Positions 36,009 to 45,435 of a DNA stretch of 64,000 nt are shown piece after piece. This DNA comes from Methyloceanibacter sp038326945 (lineage in GTDB: Bacteria > Pseudomonadota > Alphaproteobacteria > Rhizobiales > Methyloligellaceae), in NCBI GenBank assembly GCA_038326945.1, contig JBBQKN010000003.1:66705-130704 (forward strand), in the 5' to 3' direction. The translations under genes were made by a program, and so were the position numbers. Under the pieces are notes generated by a model. The model was given only the letters and a program-made list of their open reading frames with translations, ran no database searches and was not told the DNA's origin. Numbering within the stretch: the stretch's first letter is position 1; every line of letters starts with the position of its first letter.

Positions 36009-37305
36009 GTGGGCAGCGGCACCGCTTCTTCATTCGATCTGACGCCTGAAAGCGGGGCACCTCTCGCGGGTGAGCCGGCGCTTTCGGCTGACATGCCCCG
36101 CCCGCGGCCGGTTCCGCGCGTAGCCATTCGGGCGTTCTGCGAGGACCGCGAGACCGCGGCCACGATCCAGCGAGCCTGCGAGGACAGGCGCCTCCCGCGG
36201 GCGCATGTGACGGTGTGGATGGGCGGGGTCCAGGCTGCAATTGCTTCCTTTGGCGACGCGCCGGCACCGGACCTCGTGCTGATCGAGTCGCTTCTCGACC
36301 GGGACCAGATGCTCGACGATCTCGACCGCTTGGCCGAAATCAACCAAGGTCATCGCCATCGGCCATATCGACGATGTGTTCCTGTGCCGGGAGCTGCTGC
36401 GCCGGGGCGTCAGCGACTATGTCGTGGCGCCCCTCGACGCCCGGCAAATCATCGACAGCATCGCCGCCATCCACACTCATTCCGAAACCGGACCGTTCGG
36501 TCAGGTCATGGCCTTTGTCGGCGCCAAGGGCGGCGCCGGTTCGAGCACCGTTTGCCACAATACCGCCTTCGCCATTGCGGCCACGCTTGTGAGCGACGTG
36601 GTCATCGCCGATCTCGATCTGCCCTTTGGCACCGCTGGCCTGGATTTCAACCAGGACCCGATTCAGGGCATCGCCGATGCGTTGAGCGCGCCGGAGCGGC
36701 TGGACGAGGCACTCCTCGATCGGCTGCTCTCCCGCTGTTCGGACCATCTAAGCCTGTTTGCCGCGCCCGGAACGCTTGATTGCGCCTACGACATCGAGCC
36801 CAAGACGTGCGCGACCGTGCTTGACGCGGTGCGGGCGAATGTGCCGTTCGTCGCTGTCGATGTTCCCCATCTGTGGACCGGCTGGGCCAGACAGGTCGTG
36901 CTCGGAGCGGACCATGTGGTGATCACGGCGGTGCCAGACCTCGCCAATTTGCGCAATGCCAGGAACCTCGTCGACCAGCTCGGATCGGCGCGGTTGAACG
37001 GCCGGCCCCCGTTGCTCGTGCTCAATCAGGTTGGGCTGCCCAAGCGCCCGGAGATCTCAGTCAAGGATTTCGCTCAGGTCCTCGAACTCGAGCCGACGGC
37101 GGTGATCGCCTTCGACCCGCACCTCTTCGGCGCCGCCGCCAATAATGGCCAGATGATAGAGGAAGCCTCCGCCAAATCATCCGCGGCGGAACAGTTCCGT
37201 GCCCTTGCCGCTCTCCTCACCGACCGCACTGAAGCGAAGAGCGAACGGGCCTCTCTGCTTGCGCCAATTCTCAATCGCCTCAGGCGGCGCAAAGCACGCA
37301 CCTGA
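36009..37305 (+). pseudogene. cpaE: Flp pilus assembly protein CpaE, frameshifted
   Basis: The first frame (from GTG 36009) has the receiver-like domain (PRVAIRAFCEDRETAATIQR, PDLVLIESLLDRDQMLDDLD). The second frame carries GHIDDVFLCRELLRRGVSDY and the ParA/MinD-like ATPase domain with the deviant Walker A VGAKGGAGSS, VVIADLDLPFGTAGLDF and VVITAVPDLANLRNAR. The reading frame changes near 36340-36355: LAEIN continues as KVIAIGHIDD only after a +1 shift. An intact CpaE would be about 430 residues, as expected, and would act as an ATPase locating the Tad pilus machine at the inner membrane. It is either decayed or affected by an indel error. Confidence 0.85.
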
Positions 37306-37330
37306 ATACCGAACGGGCGTGAGGCTTGGA

Positions 37331-37999
37331 TCAAGCCGCCGCGTATTCTCGCACCTCCGCCGCCGCGCCTTCGGTCCATTCGGCCATCTCTGGCAGGTCG
37401 AGGACCGCACGCGCATAGTCCGCGGCCTGGCCGTCGTCGCCGAAGCCGGCGAGGTCCACGCCATAGGTGCGAAACCGCGTCGCCACCGGCGCGAACATGG
37501 CGTCGGCGCCGGAGAAAGCGCCGAACAGAAAGGGGCCGCCTCCGCCATGCTGGGCGCAAGCTTGGCGCCAGATCGCAACGATGCGGCGGATATCGCCATC
37601 GAGCTCGGGGCCCATGGCCGGGGCCGGCAGGCGCGAGAGCAGATCCATCGACATCTCATTGCGGAGCGCTCCGAAGCCCGCATGCATCTCGGCCGAGATC
37701 GAGCGGGCGAACGCGCGCGCTTCGGACTCGCGCGGCCACAAGCCAAGCTCGGGGTGACGCTCGGCGAGATATTCGATGATGGCGAGGCTGTCGCAGACGG
37801 TGAGCCCGTTCGTCTTCAGCGCCGGCACCTTGCCGGAGGGCGAATGGCGCAAGATCGCGGCCTTGCTCTCCGGCTGGCGCAAGCGGATGGACTCCTCGGC
37901 GAAGGGAATGCCGGCGCGCTTCATCGCGAGCCACGGTCTGAGGCTCCAGGAGGAGAGATTCTTGTCGCCGATGATCAGAATATAGCGAGCGTCGGTCAT
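37331..37999 (-). CDS. Glutathione S-transferase family protein
   Basis: A 222-residue cytoplasmic protein. The thioredoxin-fold N-terminal domain starts DARYILIIGDKNLSSWSLRP, with the catalytic Ser in SSWSLRPWLAMK, and includes SGKVPALKTNGLTVCDSLAI and IEYLAERHPELGLWP for the glutathione site. The C-terminal all-helical domain follows. Members conjugate glutathione to electrophiles or reduce substrates. The start ATG at 37999 is preferred over the upstream one at 38023. It is convergent with cpaE and divergent from the aminopeptidase gene, with an 80-base gap. Confidence 0.92.
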   Translation of the reverse strand: MTDARYILIIGDKNLSSWSLRPWLAMKRAGIPFAEESIRLRQPESKAAILRHSPSGKVPALKTNGLTVCDSLAIIEYLAERHPELGLWPRESEARAFARSISAEMHAGFGALRNEMSMDLLSRLPAPAMGPELDGDIRRIVAIWRQACAQHGGGGPFLFGAFSGADAMFAPVATRFRTYGVDLAGFGDDGQAADYARAVLDLPEMAEWTEGAAAEVREYAAA

Positions 38000-38079
38000 G
38001 AGGCGCCCTTCCGCCATTGTCATTGCGACGCTCCCCTGCCATTAATGCGCCCCGCCATCAAGCCCCCGTTGCTGCCCGG

Positions 38080-39498
38080 ATGCCGACAAAAACCCCGCCG
38101 AAACCACGCCATGAGCTGGGAGAGCTGCTGCTCGATGCGGGAAGCCCCGCGCTTCCGCTGTGGTTCATCGCCTCCAAGGACGATTCGAGCCTCAAGCAGC
38201 TGACGGACGCCCAGCGTCACTGGCTCGAAGCGAGGAGCTGGTTGCCAAAATCCGGCGCGGTCCTGCTCTTGCCCGACACGAGCGGCGGCGTCGCCGGGGC
38301 CCTGTTCGGCGTTGGCGATGAGGATTGGGCGGTCGACGCGCCGCTGCTTCCCGGCGCCTTGCCGGGCGCCCTGCCGCCGGGTGATTACTACTTTGCCTCG
38401 GCGCTCCCAGACCCTGAGCTTTCCACCCTTGCCTGGCTCGCCGGGTGTTATCGCTTCGGGCGCTATCGCAGCGACAATAACGCCAAGCCCAAGCGCCTCG
38501 TTCTGCCCGACGGCGTCGACCGGGCCCGGGTGCTGGCGCTGGCCGAAGCCCTCTATTTCGGCCGCGATCTCATCAACACGCCGGCGAACGATCTCGGCCC
38601 GGCCGAGCTTGAGGCCGCGGCGCGCGAGCTCGCCACCGAGCATGGAGCGGAAATCAAGGTGACGGAGGGGTCGACCCTTCTCGCCGACAATTTCCCGATG
38701 ATCCACGCCGTTGGCCGCGCCAGCGACCGGCCCCCGCGCCTGATCGATCTTCACTGGGGCTCGACCCACGCCCCCAAATTGACGGTGGTGGGCAAGGGCA
38801 TCTGCTTCGATACCGGTGGCCTCGACATAAAGCCCGGCAGCGCCATGGCCCTGATGAAAAAGGACATGGGCGGCGCTGCCTCCGCCCTCGCGTTCGCCCA
38901 TCTCGTCATGAGCATGAAGCTTCCCGTGCGGCTCCGGGTGCTGATCCCCGCCGCCGACAATTCGATCGCCGGCAATGCCTTCAGGCCTGGCGACGTGCTG
39001 AAGAGCCGGAGCGGCCTGAGCGTCGAAATCGGCAATACCGACGCCGAGGGGCGGCTCGTGCTTGCCGATGCGTTGAGCCTCGCCGATGAGGAGGCGCCGG
39101 ATTATCTGATCACGATTGCGACCCTCACCGGCGCGGCGCGGGTCGCGCTCGGCCCCGACCTGCCGCCGCTCTTCAGCGACGACGAGGATTTCGCGGCAGG
39201 GCTGGTCGCAAGCGGCCTTGGCGTCGGCGATCCCGTTTGGCGCCTGCCGCTCTGGGGGCCGTACGACAAATTGTTGAAGAGCAACATCGCCGATCTGAAC
39301 CACATTGCCGAGGGCTCCCATGCCGGCTCCGTGATTGCCGCGCTGTTCCTGAAGCGCTTCGTCACCCAGGCCAAGCGCTTTGCCCATCTCGACATTTTCG
39401 GCTGGGTTCCGCGCGAGCAACCCGGGCGCCCGCAAGGTGGCGAACCGCAGGCCGCGCGCGCCCTATTCGCTTACTTCCAGAAAGAGCTCGGACCGTGA
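38080..39498 (+). CDS. Leucyl aminopeptidase family protein (M17)
   Basis: A 472-residue cytoplasmic dimetal aminopeptidase. The M17 core is clear: VGKGICFDTGGLDIKPG (metal-binding Asp), MKKDMGGAASALA, and the hallmark NTDAEGRLVLADAL. Members remove N-terminal residues from peptides. The subgroup without the long N-terminal domain often sits next to NlpC/P60 genes in Alphaproteobacteria, as here. The start is uncertain: the ATG at 38080 gives MPTKTPPKPRHELG, while an upstream TTG at 38017 would overlap the divergent GST gene. It overlaps the next gene as GTGA. Confidence 0.88.
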   Translation: MPTKTPPKPRHELGELLLDAGSPALPLWFIASKDDSSLKQLTDAQRHWLEARSWLPKSGAVLLLPDTSGGVAGALFGVGDEDWAVDAPLLPGALPGALPPGDYYFASALPDPELSTLAWLAGCYRFGRYRSDNNAKPKRLVLPDGVDRARVLALAEALYFGRDLINTPANDLGPAELEAAARELATEHGAEIKVTEGSTLLADNFPMIHAVGRASDRPPRLIDLHWGSTHAPKLTVVGKGICFDTGGLDIKPGSAMALMKKDMGGAASALAFAHLVMSMKLPVRLRVLIPAADNSIAGNAFRPGDVLKSRSGLSVEIGNTDAEGRLVLADALSLADEEAPDYLITIATLTGAARVALGPDLPPLFSDDEDFAAGLVASGLGVGDPVWRLPLWGPYDKLLKSNIADLNHIAEGSHAGSVIAALFLKRFVTQAKRFAHLDIFGWVPREQPGRPQGGEPQAARALFAYFQKELGP

Positions 39499-40382
39499 TC
39501 AACGGCGTATTGCCAGACCCGCGCCGCCACGCCTATCGCGAGGATCTGGCGGCGGAGTCCTTGCGCAATCACGTCAAGGCGCCGCGCTACGTCAGCGGCG
39601 AGCCCCGCCAGCTTCGGGTCCCCGCTCTTCCCTTGCGGCGGCAACCACGTTTCGATGCCACTCTCGACACCGAGGCGTTGTTCGGCGAGACGCTGAACGT
39701 CCTCGACGAGAGCGAAGGCTGGGCCTGGGTGCAGCTCTCCCGCGACGGGTATGTTGGCTATATGCCGAGCGAGGGTTTGGACCGCGCGGTCGTCGCCCCC
39801 ACGCACAGGGTCTCGGCCCTGCGCACCTATGTCTATCCGGCGCCGGACTTCAAGACACCGCCTTCAGACCTGCTGAGCCTGAACGCACTCCTCTCCGCCA
39901 CGGCGGTGGAGGGGAGGTTTCTCGCGTTACAGACCGGCGGGTTCGTCTTCGCCGAGCATGCGCGGCTAGTGGACCAATCGGCGGATGATTTCGTCGCCGT
40001 GGCGTTGTTCTTTCGCGGCACGCCCTATCTTTGGGGCGGTCGCACCAGCTTGGGGCTCGACTGTTCCGGGCTGGTGCAGCTGGCCAACGAGGCGGCGGGG
40101 CTTGCCTGTCCACGCGACGCCGACATGCAGGCCGCCGAACTCGGCCGCGCCCTCGATTGGCAAGGGGCCGACAGTCTCGCCCGCGGCGATCTCGTGTTTT
40201 GGGACGGCCATGTCGGCATCATGGAAAATAGCCGGGATCTGTTGCATGCGAGCGCCCACCACATGGCTGTGGTGGTCGAAACCTTCGCCGCAGCCAAGGA
40301 TCGGATCGCCGCCTCGGGGAGTGAATTCTTGGGCGCGCGGCGTCCGGACAAGGCAACGGGCCGAAGCGCTCGCGCCGGCTAG
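39495..40382 (+). CDS. NlpC/P60 family cysteine peptidase
   Basis: A 295-residue protein with two SH3-like segments (about 25-130, GWAWVQLSRDGYVGYMPSEG) and a C-terminal NlpC/P60 catalytic domain with Cys in LGLDCSGLVQLAN and His in FWDGHVGIMEN. Such proteins cleave peptidoglycan stem peptides. No signal peptide is apparent, so it may act on cytoplasmic muropeptides or be exported atypically. The GTG at 39495 overlaps the aminopeptidase stop as GTGA, and the pair is probably one transcript with the peptidase, consistent with recycling of cell-wall peptides. The longer frame to 39237 lies inside the upstream gene and is rejected. Confidence 0.88.
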   Translation: MINGVLPDPRRHAYREDLAAESLRNHVKAPRYVSGEPRQLRVPALPLRRQPRFDATLDTEALFGETLNVLDESEGWAWVQLSRDGYVGYMPSEGLDRAVVAPTHRVSALRTYVYPAPDFKTPPSDLLSLNALLSATAVEGRFLALQTGGFVFAEHARLVDQSADDFVAVALFFRGTPYLWGGRTSLGLDCSGLVQLANEAAGLACPRDADMQAAELGRALDWQGADSLARGDLVFWDGHVGIMENSRDLLHASAHHMAVVVETFAAAKDRIAASGSEFLGARRPDKATGRSARAG

Positions 40383-40459
40383 TGCAGCACCCCGAACAGC
40401 CACAACAGAATGATGATGGGGATCGGGATGCCGATCAACCACAAGAGAATACCGCGCAT
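40379..40459 (-). CDS. 26-residue hydrophobic membrane miniprotein
   Basis: MRGILLWLIGIPIPIIILLW followed by LFGVLH. It is almost entirely one membrane helix. It has its own AAGGAA 8 bases before the ATG and ends 3 bases into the convergent NlpC stop. The pattern RxILLWLxGIPIPIII resembles short membrane proteins seen in many Proteobacteria, but no function is known to me. It is too short for ordinary gene finding. Confidence is limited by length. Confidence 0.5.
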   Translation of the reverse strand: MRGILLWLIGIPIPIIILLWLFGVLH

Positions 40460-40539
40460 GGTCCGTTCCTTTATTCCTTGGTGTGGATAGCTCCTCGCCA
40501 AAGAACGCCTGACCGCGACCGGGGTTCCAGGGGCAGCGC

Positions 40540-42213
40540 TCAGGTCGAGACCACGTCGCTGCGGGTCGCTTCCAGTTCGAAGGCTGCCGCGAGCAATGCC
40601 TTGGTGTAATCGGTCTTCGGCTTGGAAAACACCGTCCGCGCCGAGCCTTGCTCCACGACCTTGCCATTACGCAACACGATGATGTTGTTGGCAAGCGCAC
40701 GTACCACTTTCAGATCGTGGCTGATGAAGAGATAGGCGAGCTTGTAGCGGCGTTGCAGATCGCGCAGCAGATCGACGATCTGCGCCTGCACCGATACGTC
40801 GAGCGCGCTGGTCGGCTCGTCCAGGATCAGGAATTTAGGCTCGAGCACCAGCGCCCGGGCGATGGCGATGCGTTGACGCTGGCCGCCGGAGAATTCATGC
40901 GGATAGCGATCCTGGAAGGCGGGCTCGAGCCCAACTTCCTTCAGCGCCCGGGACACGCGCTCCCGGCGCTCGTTGCGCGCCATCCCAGGCTTCTGGATCA
41001 GCAGTCCCTCCTCGATAATCTGCCCGACCGAAAGCCGAGGGCTGAGCGAGCCGTAGGGATCCTGGAACACGATCTGCATGTCGCGCCGAAGCGGCCGCAT
41101 CGCTTTTGAGTCGTAGCCGTCGATGCGGCTGCCGAGATAGACGATGGGGCCTTCGCTCGAAATCAGGCGCAACAAGGCCAGTCCGAGTGTGGTCTTGCCG
41201 GAGCCGGACTCGCCGACCACGCCCAGCGTCTGGCCTTCCTTCACCGCCAGATCGATACCGTCGACGGCCTTGATGTGGCCGACGACATGGCGCAGGAAGC
41301 CGCGCCTGATCGGAAACCACACGCGCAAATCCTTGGCTTCGAGGATCACCGGCGCCTTGGCGTTGGCCGCCGGCGGTGAGCCCTTGGGCTCGGCCGCGAG
41401 CAAATGCTTGGTGTAAGGATGCTGTGGCGCGGTGAAGATATCCTGGGCGGTGCCGCGCTCGACGATCTCCCCATTGTTCATGACGCAGACCCGGTCGGCC
41501 ATCTTGCGCACGATGCCGAGATCGTGGGTTATGAGCAGCATGGCCATGTTGAACTCGGATTTGAGCTTGAGCAGGAGATCGAGGATTTGCGCCTGAATGG
41601 TCACGTCGAGCGCCGTTGTCGGCTCGTCGGCGATGAGCAGGTCCGGCTCATTGGCGAGCGCCATGGCGATCATTACCCGTTGCCGCTGCCCGCCGGAGAG
41701 CTGGTGCGGGTAGGAGGCGAGGCGGCCCTTGGGATCGTCGATGCCGACCTTCTCGAGCAGATCGAGCACGCGCTCCCGCGCCGCGCGGTCGGACAGCCCG
41801 CGGTGGATCTTGAGCACTTCCCCAATCTGCTGCTCGATCGTGTGCAGCGGATTGAGCGAGGTCATCGGCTCCTGGAAGATCATCGAGATCTGATTGCCGC
41901 GCACATGCCTGAGCCCATCAAGCGGCAGCGCCATCAGATCCTCGCCCTTGAACAGGATCGAGCCTGAAGGGTGTCTGGCCGCGGGGTAGGGGAGGAGGCG
42001 CAGGATGGAAAGCGCCGTCACGGTCTTGCCGGAGCCGGACTCACCCACCAGCGCGACGGTCTCGCCCTTGCCGATGTCGAAGGAGATGTTCTTCACCGCA
42101 TGGGTCAAGCCGCTGCCACTCATGAAGTCGACGGAAAGGTCCTCGACCTGCACCAGCGTGTCGTTTGCGGCCGCCGACGGCTCGGGCGTCCGGCTTTGCT
42201 TCGTCTCAGCCAT
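40540..42213 (-). CDS. yejF: Peptide ABC transporter, fused ATP-binding subunits (YejF-like)
   Basis: A 557-residue cytoplasmic ATPase with two nucleotide-binding domains in tandem (DppD- and DppF-like). Each has Walker A (GESGSGKT, twice), the signature LSGGQRQRV or FSGGQRQRI, and Walker B (LLIADEPT and FLILDEPT). It powers uptake of oligopeptides through YejB/YejE. MAETKQSRTP is chosen as start, with GGGAG 7 bases upstream; the ORF is open further to 42285. It lies downstream of a cation-efflux gene that separates it from yejE, which is unusual. Confidence 0.93.
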   Translation of the reverse strand: MAETKQSRTPEPSAAANDTLVQVEDLSVDFMSGSGLTHAVKNISFDIGKGETVALVGESGSGKTVTALSILRLLPYPAARHPSGSILFKGEDLMALPLDGLRHVRGNQISMIFQEPMTSLNPLHTIEQQIGEVLKIHRGLSDRAARERVLDLLEKVGIDDPKGRLASYPHQLSGGQRQRVMIAMALANEPDLLIADEPTTALDVTIQAQILDLLLKLKSEFNMAMLLITHDLGIVRKMADRVCVMNNGEIVERGTAQDIFTAPQHPYTKHLLAAEPKGSPPAANAKAPVILEAKDLRVWFPIRRGFLRHVVGHIKAVDGIDLAVKEGQTLGVVGESGSGKTTLGLALLRLISSEGPIVYLGSRIDGYDSKAMRPLRRDMQIVFQDPYGSLSPRLSVGQIIEEGLLIQKPGMARNERRERVSRALKEVGLEPAFQDRYPHEFSGGQRQRIAIARALVLEPKFLILDEPTSALDVSVQAQIVDLLRDLQRRYKLAYLFISHDLKVVRALANNIIVLRNGKVVEQGSARTVFSKPKTDYTKALLAAAFELEATRSDVVST

Positions 42214-43144
42214 CGGCGCTCCCTGAGCCGGTCTTCGCGTCTGTGGCGTCGGCGCATTCGCCGTGCTCGATCTCGACCGTGGCATGATCGAGCCCGAACT
42301 CCATCTTCAGCCGATGCTTGATGTCCTTGACCAGCCGATCGCCGTCCGCGCCCTCACAGGCGCAGGCGTGAAGCGTCACCATGCGGCGCTCCTGCGTGAT
42401 CGACCACACATGCAGATGATGAACGTCCTCGATCCCTGGGACGTTGGCGATCAGGTCGGGTCCGATATCGCGGGTGTCGAGCTCGCGCGGCGCGCCTTCG
42501 AGCAGGATATGGGCGGAAGCCTCCACCACCTTCCAGCCGCTGCGCACGATGATGGCGGCAACGAGAATCGACAGCAGAGGATCGATGGGCGTCCAGCCGG
42601 TGAGCATGATCACCGCGCCGGCAATCAGCGCCGCCACCGAACCGAGGAGATCGCCAAGGACGTGGATGGCGGCGCCCCTGACATTGAGATTCTCCCGGTC
42701 CGCGCCATGCAGCAGGGCGAAAGCCGCGATATTCACCAGCAGCCCAAGCCCTCCCACCACCACCATGATCCCGCCGGCGACGGCGTGAGGCTGGCTGAGG
42801 CGCTCGATCGCCTCGTACACGATCCACGCCGCGATCACGAACAGCGCCAGCCCGTTGACGAAGGCGACCATCACCTGGAAGCGGTCGAAGCCGTAGGTGC
42901 GCATCCAGTCGGCCGAGCGGCGCGCGAGGCGGAAGCCGAACCAAGCGAGCGAGAGCGAGGCGAAGTCGGTGAGCATGTGGCCCGCATCGGCGAGGAGCGC
43001 GAGCGAGCCTGAGACGATGCCGCCCGCGATCTCGGCCACCATGAACAGGCCGGTAATCAGTGCGGCGAGCCCCATGCGCCGCTCATTGGTGTCCTGGCGG
43101 CGGTCATGCGCCTTCTCGGCGTCGTGGGAATGGGAGCCGTGCAT
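42206..43144 (-). CDS. Cation diffusion facilitator transporter
   Basis: A 312-residue inner-membrane metal efflux antiporter. The His-rich start MHGSHSHDAEKAHDRRQ precedes six hydrophobic segments. The metal sites HMLTD (ADAGHMLTDFASL) and HVLGD (AAIHVLGDLLGSV) are present, and the cytoplasmic C-terminal domain has HHLHVWSITQ. The substrate is Zn, Co or Cd by family. GAGG precedes the ATG, which lies 8 bases after yejE; its end overlaps the yejF start by 8 bases. So it is placed inside the yej operon, read as co-transcribed with peptide import. The larger frame to 43969 is a shadow of yejE. Confidence 0.93.
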   Translation of the reverse strand: MHGSHSHDAEKAHDRRQDTNERRMGLAALITGLFMVAEIAGGIVSGSLALLADAGHMLTDFASLSLAWFGFRLARRSADWMRTYGFDRFQVMVAFVNGLALFVIAAWIVYEAIERLSQPHAVAGGIMVVVGGLGLLVNIAAFALLHGADRENLNVRGAAIHVLGDLLGSVAALIAGAVIMLTGWTPIDPLLSILVAAIIVRSGWKVVEASAHILLEGAPRELDTRDIGPDLIANVPGIEDVHHLHVWSITQERRMVTLHACACEGADGDRLVKDIKHRLKMEFGLDHATVEIEHGECADATDAKTGSGSADG

Positions 43145-43152
43145 GATCTGCC

Positions 43153-44316
43153 TCAGCCGAAGGATTTGCGCGGGTCGAGCGCATCGCGCACGGCCTCGCC
43201 GATGAAGATCAACAGGCTCAGCATGATGGCGATGACGAAGAAGGCGGTGAGCCCGAGCCACGGTGCCTGGAGATTGTCCTTGCCCTGCGCCAACAGCTCG
43301 CCGAGCGAGGGCGAGCCCGGTGGCAGGCCGACGCCGAGGAAATCGAGCGAGGTGAGGGTGCTGATCGAGCCGTTCAAGATGAAGGGCATGAAGGTCAAGG
43401 TCGCCACCATGGCGTTGGGCAGGAGGTGCTTGAAGATGATCTTGAGATTGGAAAGCCCAAGCGCGCGCGCGGCGGTGACATATTCGAAATTCCGGGCGCG
43501 CAGGAATTCCGCCCGCACTACCCCGACCAGCGCCACCCAGGAAAAAGCAAGCAGAATGCCGAGCAGGATCCAGAAATTCGGCTCGATCACGGCGGCGATG
43601 ATGATAAGCAGATAGAGCTGTGGCACCGAGGTCCAGATCTCGATGAACCGCTGGAACAGGAGGTCGGTCCAGCCACCGAAATAGCCCTGCACCGCGCCGG
43701 CGGCCACGCCGATGATGGAGGCGAAGAAGGTCAGTATGAGCCCGAACAGCACCGAGATGCGAAAGCCGTAGATGGCGCGGGCGACCACGTCGCGGCCCTG
43801 ATCGTCGGTGCCGAGCCAATTCCATTCGAGCTTGCTGTTGCAGGGGTGAAAGCCGCCCTCGATCGCCGCCTCGCAATCCGCCTTGGTCAGCAGCCAAGTG
43901 GGCTTTACCGGAAACGCCATGGGCGGGTTCTTGTTGGGCGTGTCGTAGGAGAAGGGTATCGGCGGCCACAGGATCCAGCCCTGCTTATCGGCGATCATCT
44001 CCTTCACGGCCGGGTCGCGATAGACCGCCTCGGTCTCGAAGATGCCGCCAAAGGCGGTCTCGGGATAGGATTTGAGCACCGGGAAATAATAGTGGCCGTC
44101 ATATTTGACAATGAGCGGCTGGTCGTTGGCGATGAACTCCCCGAACAGGCTGATCACGAATAGAAGCAGGAAGATCCACAAGGACCAGTAGCCGCGCTTA
44201 TGCGACTTGAAGGTCTGCCAGCGGCGCTTGTTGACCGAGGACAGGCCGACCCGCCACCAGCGCGGCCCTTCGGCCGTAACCTCTTCGATGACTGCGGCGT
44301 CTGTGGGCATGTCCAT
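43153..44316 (-). CDS. yejE: Peptide ABC transporter permease (YejE-like)
   Basis: A 387-residue inner-membrane permease. It has an N-terminal membrane segment (SLWIFLLLFVISLFGEFIAN), a long periplasmic insertion typical of YejE (about 55-165, EWNWLGTDDQGRDV) and five further helices. The EAA loop is seen as ARALGLSNLKIIFKHLLPNA. It pairs with YejB for oligopeptide uptake. It is preceded 3 bases away by the yejB end and followed by the cation-efflux gene. The reading frame is intact. Confidence 0.93.
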   Translation of the reverse strand: MDMPTDAAVIEEVTAEGPRWWRVGLSSVNKRRWQTFKSHKRGYWSLWIFLLLFVISLFGEFIANDQPLIVKYDGHYYFPVLKSYPETAFGGIFETEAVYRDPAVKEMIADKQGWILWPPIPFSYDTPNKNPPMAFPVKPTWLLTKADCEAAIEGGFHPCNSKLEWNWLGTDDQGRDVVARAIYGFRISVLFGLILTFFASIIGVAAGAVQGYFGGWTDLLFQRFIEIWTSVPQLYLLIIIAAVIEPNFWILLGILLAFSWVALVGVVRAEFLRARNFEYVTAARALGLSNLKIIFKHLLPNAMVATLTFMPFILNGSISTLTSLDFLGVGLPPGSPSLGELLAQGKDNLQAPWLGLTAFFVIAIMLSLLIFIGEAVRDALDPRKSFG

Positions 44317-44319
44317 CGC

Positions 44320-45435
44320 TCACACCTCGCGCGTCTCGAAGTCGATGCGCGGATCGACCCAGGTATAGGTGAGGTCGGAGACAAGATTGATGACGAGCCC
44401 CATCAGCGAGAAGATGTAGACCGTGGCGAACACGACGGGATAGTCGCGGTTCATGATCGACTCGAAGCCGAGCAGCCCGAGCCCTTCGAGCGAGAAGATC
44501 GTCTCGATCAGCAGCGCGCCGGCAAAGAACGAGCTGATGAAGGCGCCAGGAAAGCCCGCGATGATGATCAGCATGGCGTTGCGGAATACGTGCCCGTACA
44601 GCACCTGGCGCTCGGTCAGCCCCTTCGCCCGCGCCGTGGTCACTTATTGTTTGCGGATCTCGTCCAGGAACGAGTTCTTGGTGAGGAATGTAAGCGTGGC
44701 AAAGGCGGAAAGCGACATGGCGATCAGCGGCAGCATGAGGTGCCAGAAATAGTCGAGGATCTTGTCGTACCAGGGGAGCTGCCACCAATTCTCCGAGACG
44801 AGCCCGCGCAAGGGAAAGATCTGGAAGAACGAGCCGCCGGCGAAGAGCACGATCAGGAACACCGCGAACAGAAAGCCGGGAATGGCGTAGCCGATGACGA
44901 TCGTGGTGCTCGTCCACACGTCGAAACGCGAGCCGTCTTGCACGGCCTTGCGGATGCCGAGCGGAATCGAGATGGCGTAGGAGATCAACGTCATCCAGAG
45001 TCCGAGCGAAATCGAGACCGGCATCCTCTCCAGGATCAGCTTGAGCACGCTGGTGTCGCGGAAATAGCTCTGGCCGAAATCGAAGCGGGCATAGTTCCAC
45101 ATCAAGATGAAGAAGCGCTCATAAGCCGGCTTGTCGAAGCCAAACTGCTTCTCCAGGCTCTTGATGAATTCCGGGTCGAGACCCTGCGCGCCCCGATATT
45201 TGGAGGGTGCGGACACGTCGCCGGGAGCGCCGCCGGGCGTGCGCCCGGGACCTCCGACTTCACTGCCGCCGCCGCTGAATCTCGCCGTGGCGCCGACATC
45301 GGTGCCGGTGAGTTGGGCGATTAGTCGCTCGACCGGGCCACCAGGCGCGAACTGCACCACGATGAAGGTCGCAAGCATGATGCCGATGACAGTCGGCACG
45401 ATAAGCAGCAGGCGGCGAAGGATATAGGCGGTCAT
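44320..45435 (-). pseudogene. yejB: Peptide ABC transporter permease YejB, internal stop codon
   Basis: The frame from ATG 45435 encodes a normal YejB-like permease (MTAYILRRLLLIVPTVIGIM, EKQFGFDKPAYERF, FLTKNSFLDEIRKQ) but stops at TAA 44644-44646. The same frame then continues VTTARAKGLTERQVLYGHVF to the natural end at 44320. The homologous text is EIRKQYVTTARAKGL, so a Tyr codon became TAA by one base change. The break falls in the EAA coupling loop, so the truncated protein should not function. The GTG immediately after the stop could restart translation. Total length with the stop removed is about 371 residues, as in the family. Confidence 0.85.

Noticed and set aside
36009..37305. Programmed frameshift in cpaE
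   Set aside because: No slippery heptamer or downstream structure was seen at the frame change; decay or an indel is simpler.
42206..43969. A 587-residue frame extending the cation-efflux protein upstream
   Set aside because: The upstream part is the shadow of yejE and has no family character; the His-rich ATG at 43144 starts the protein.
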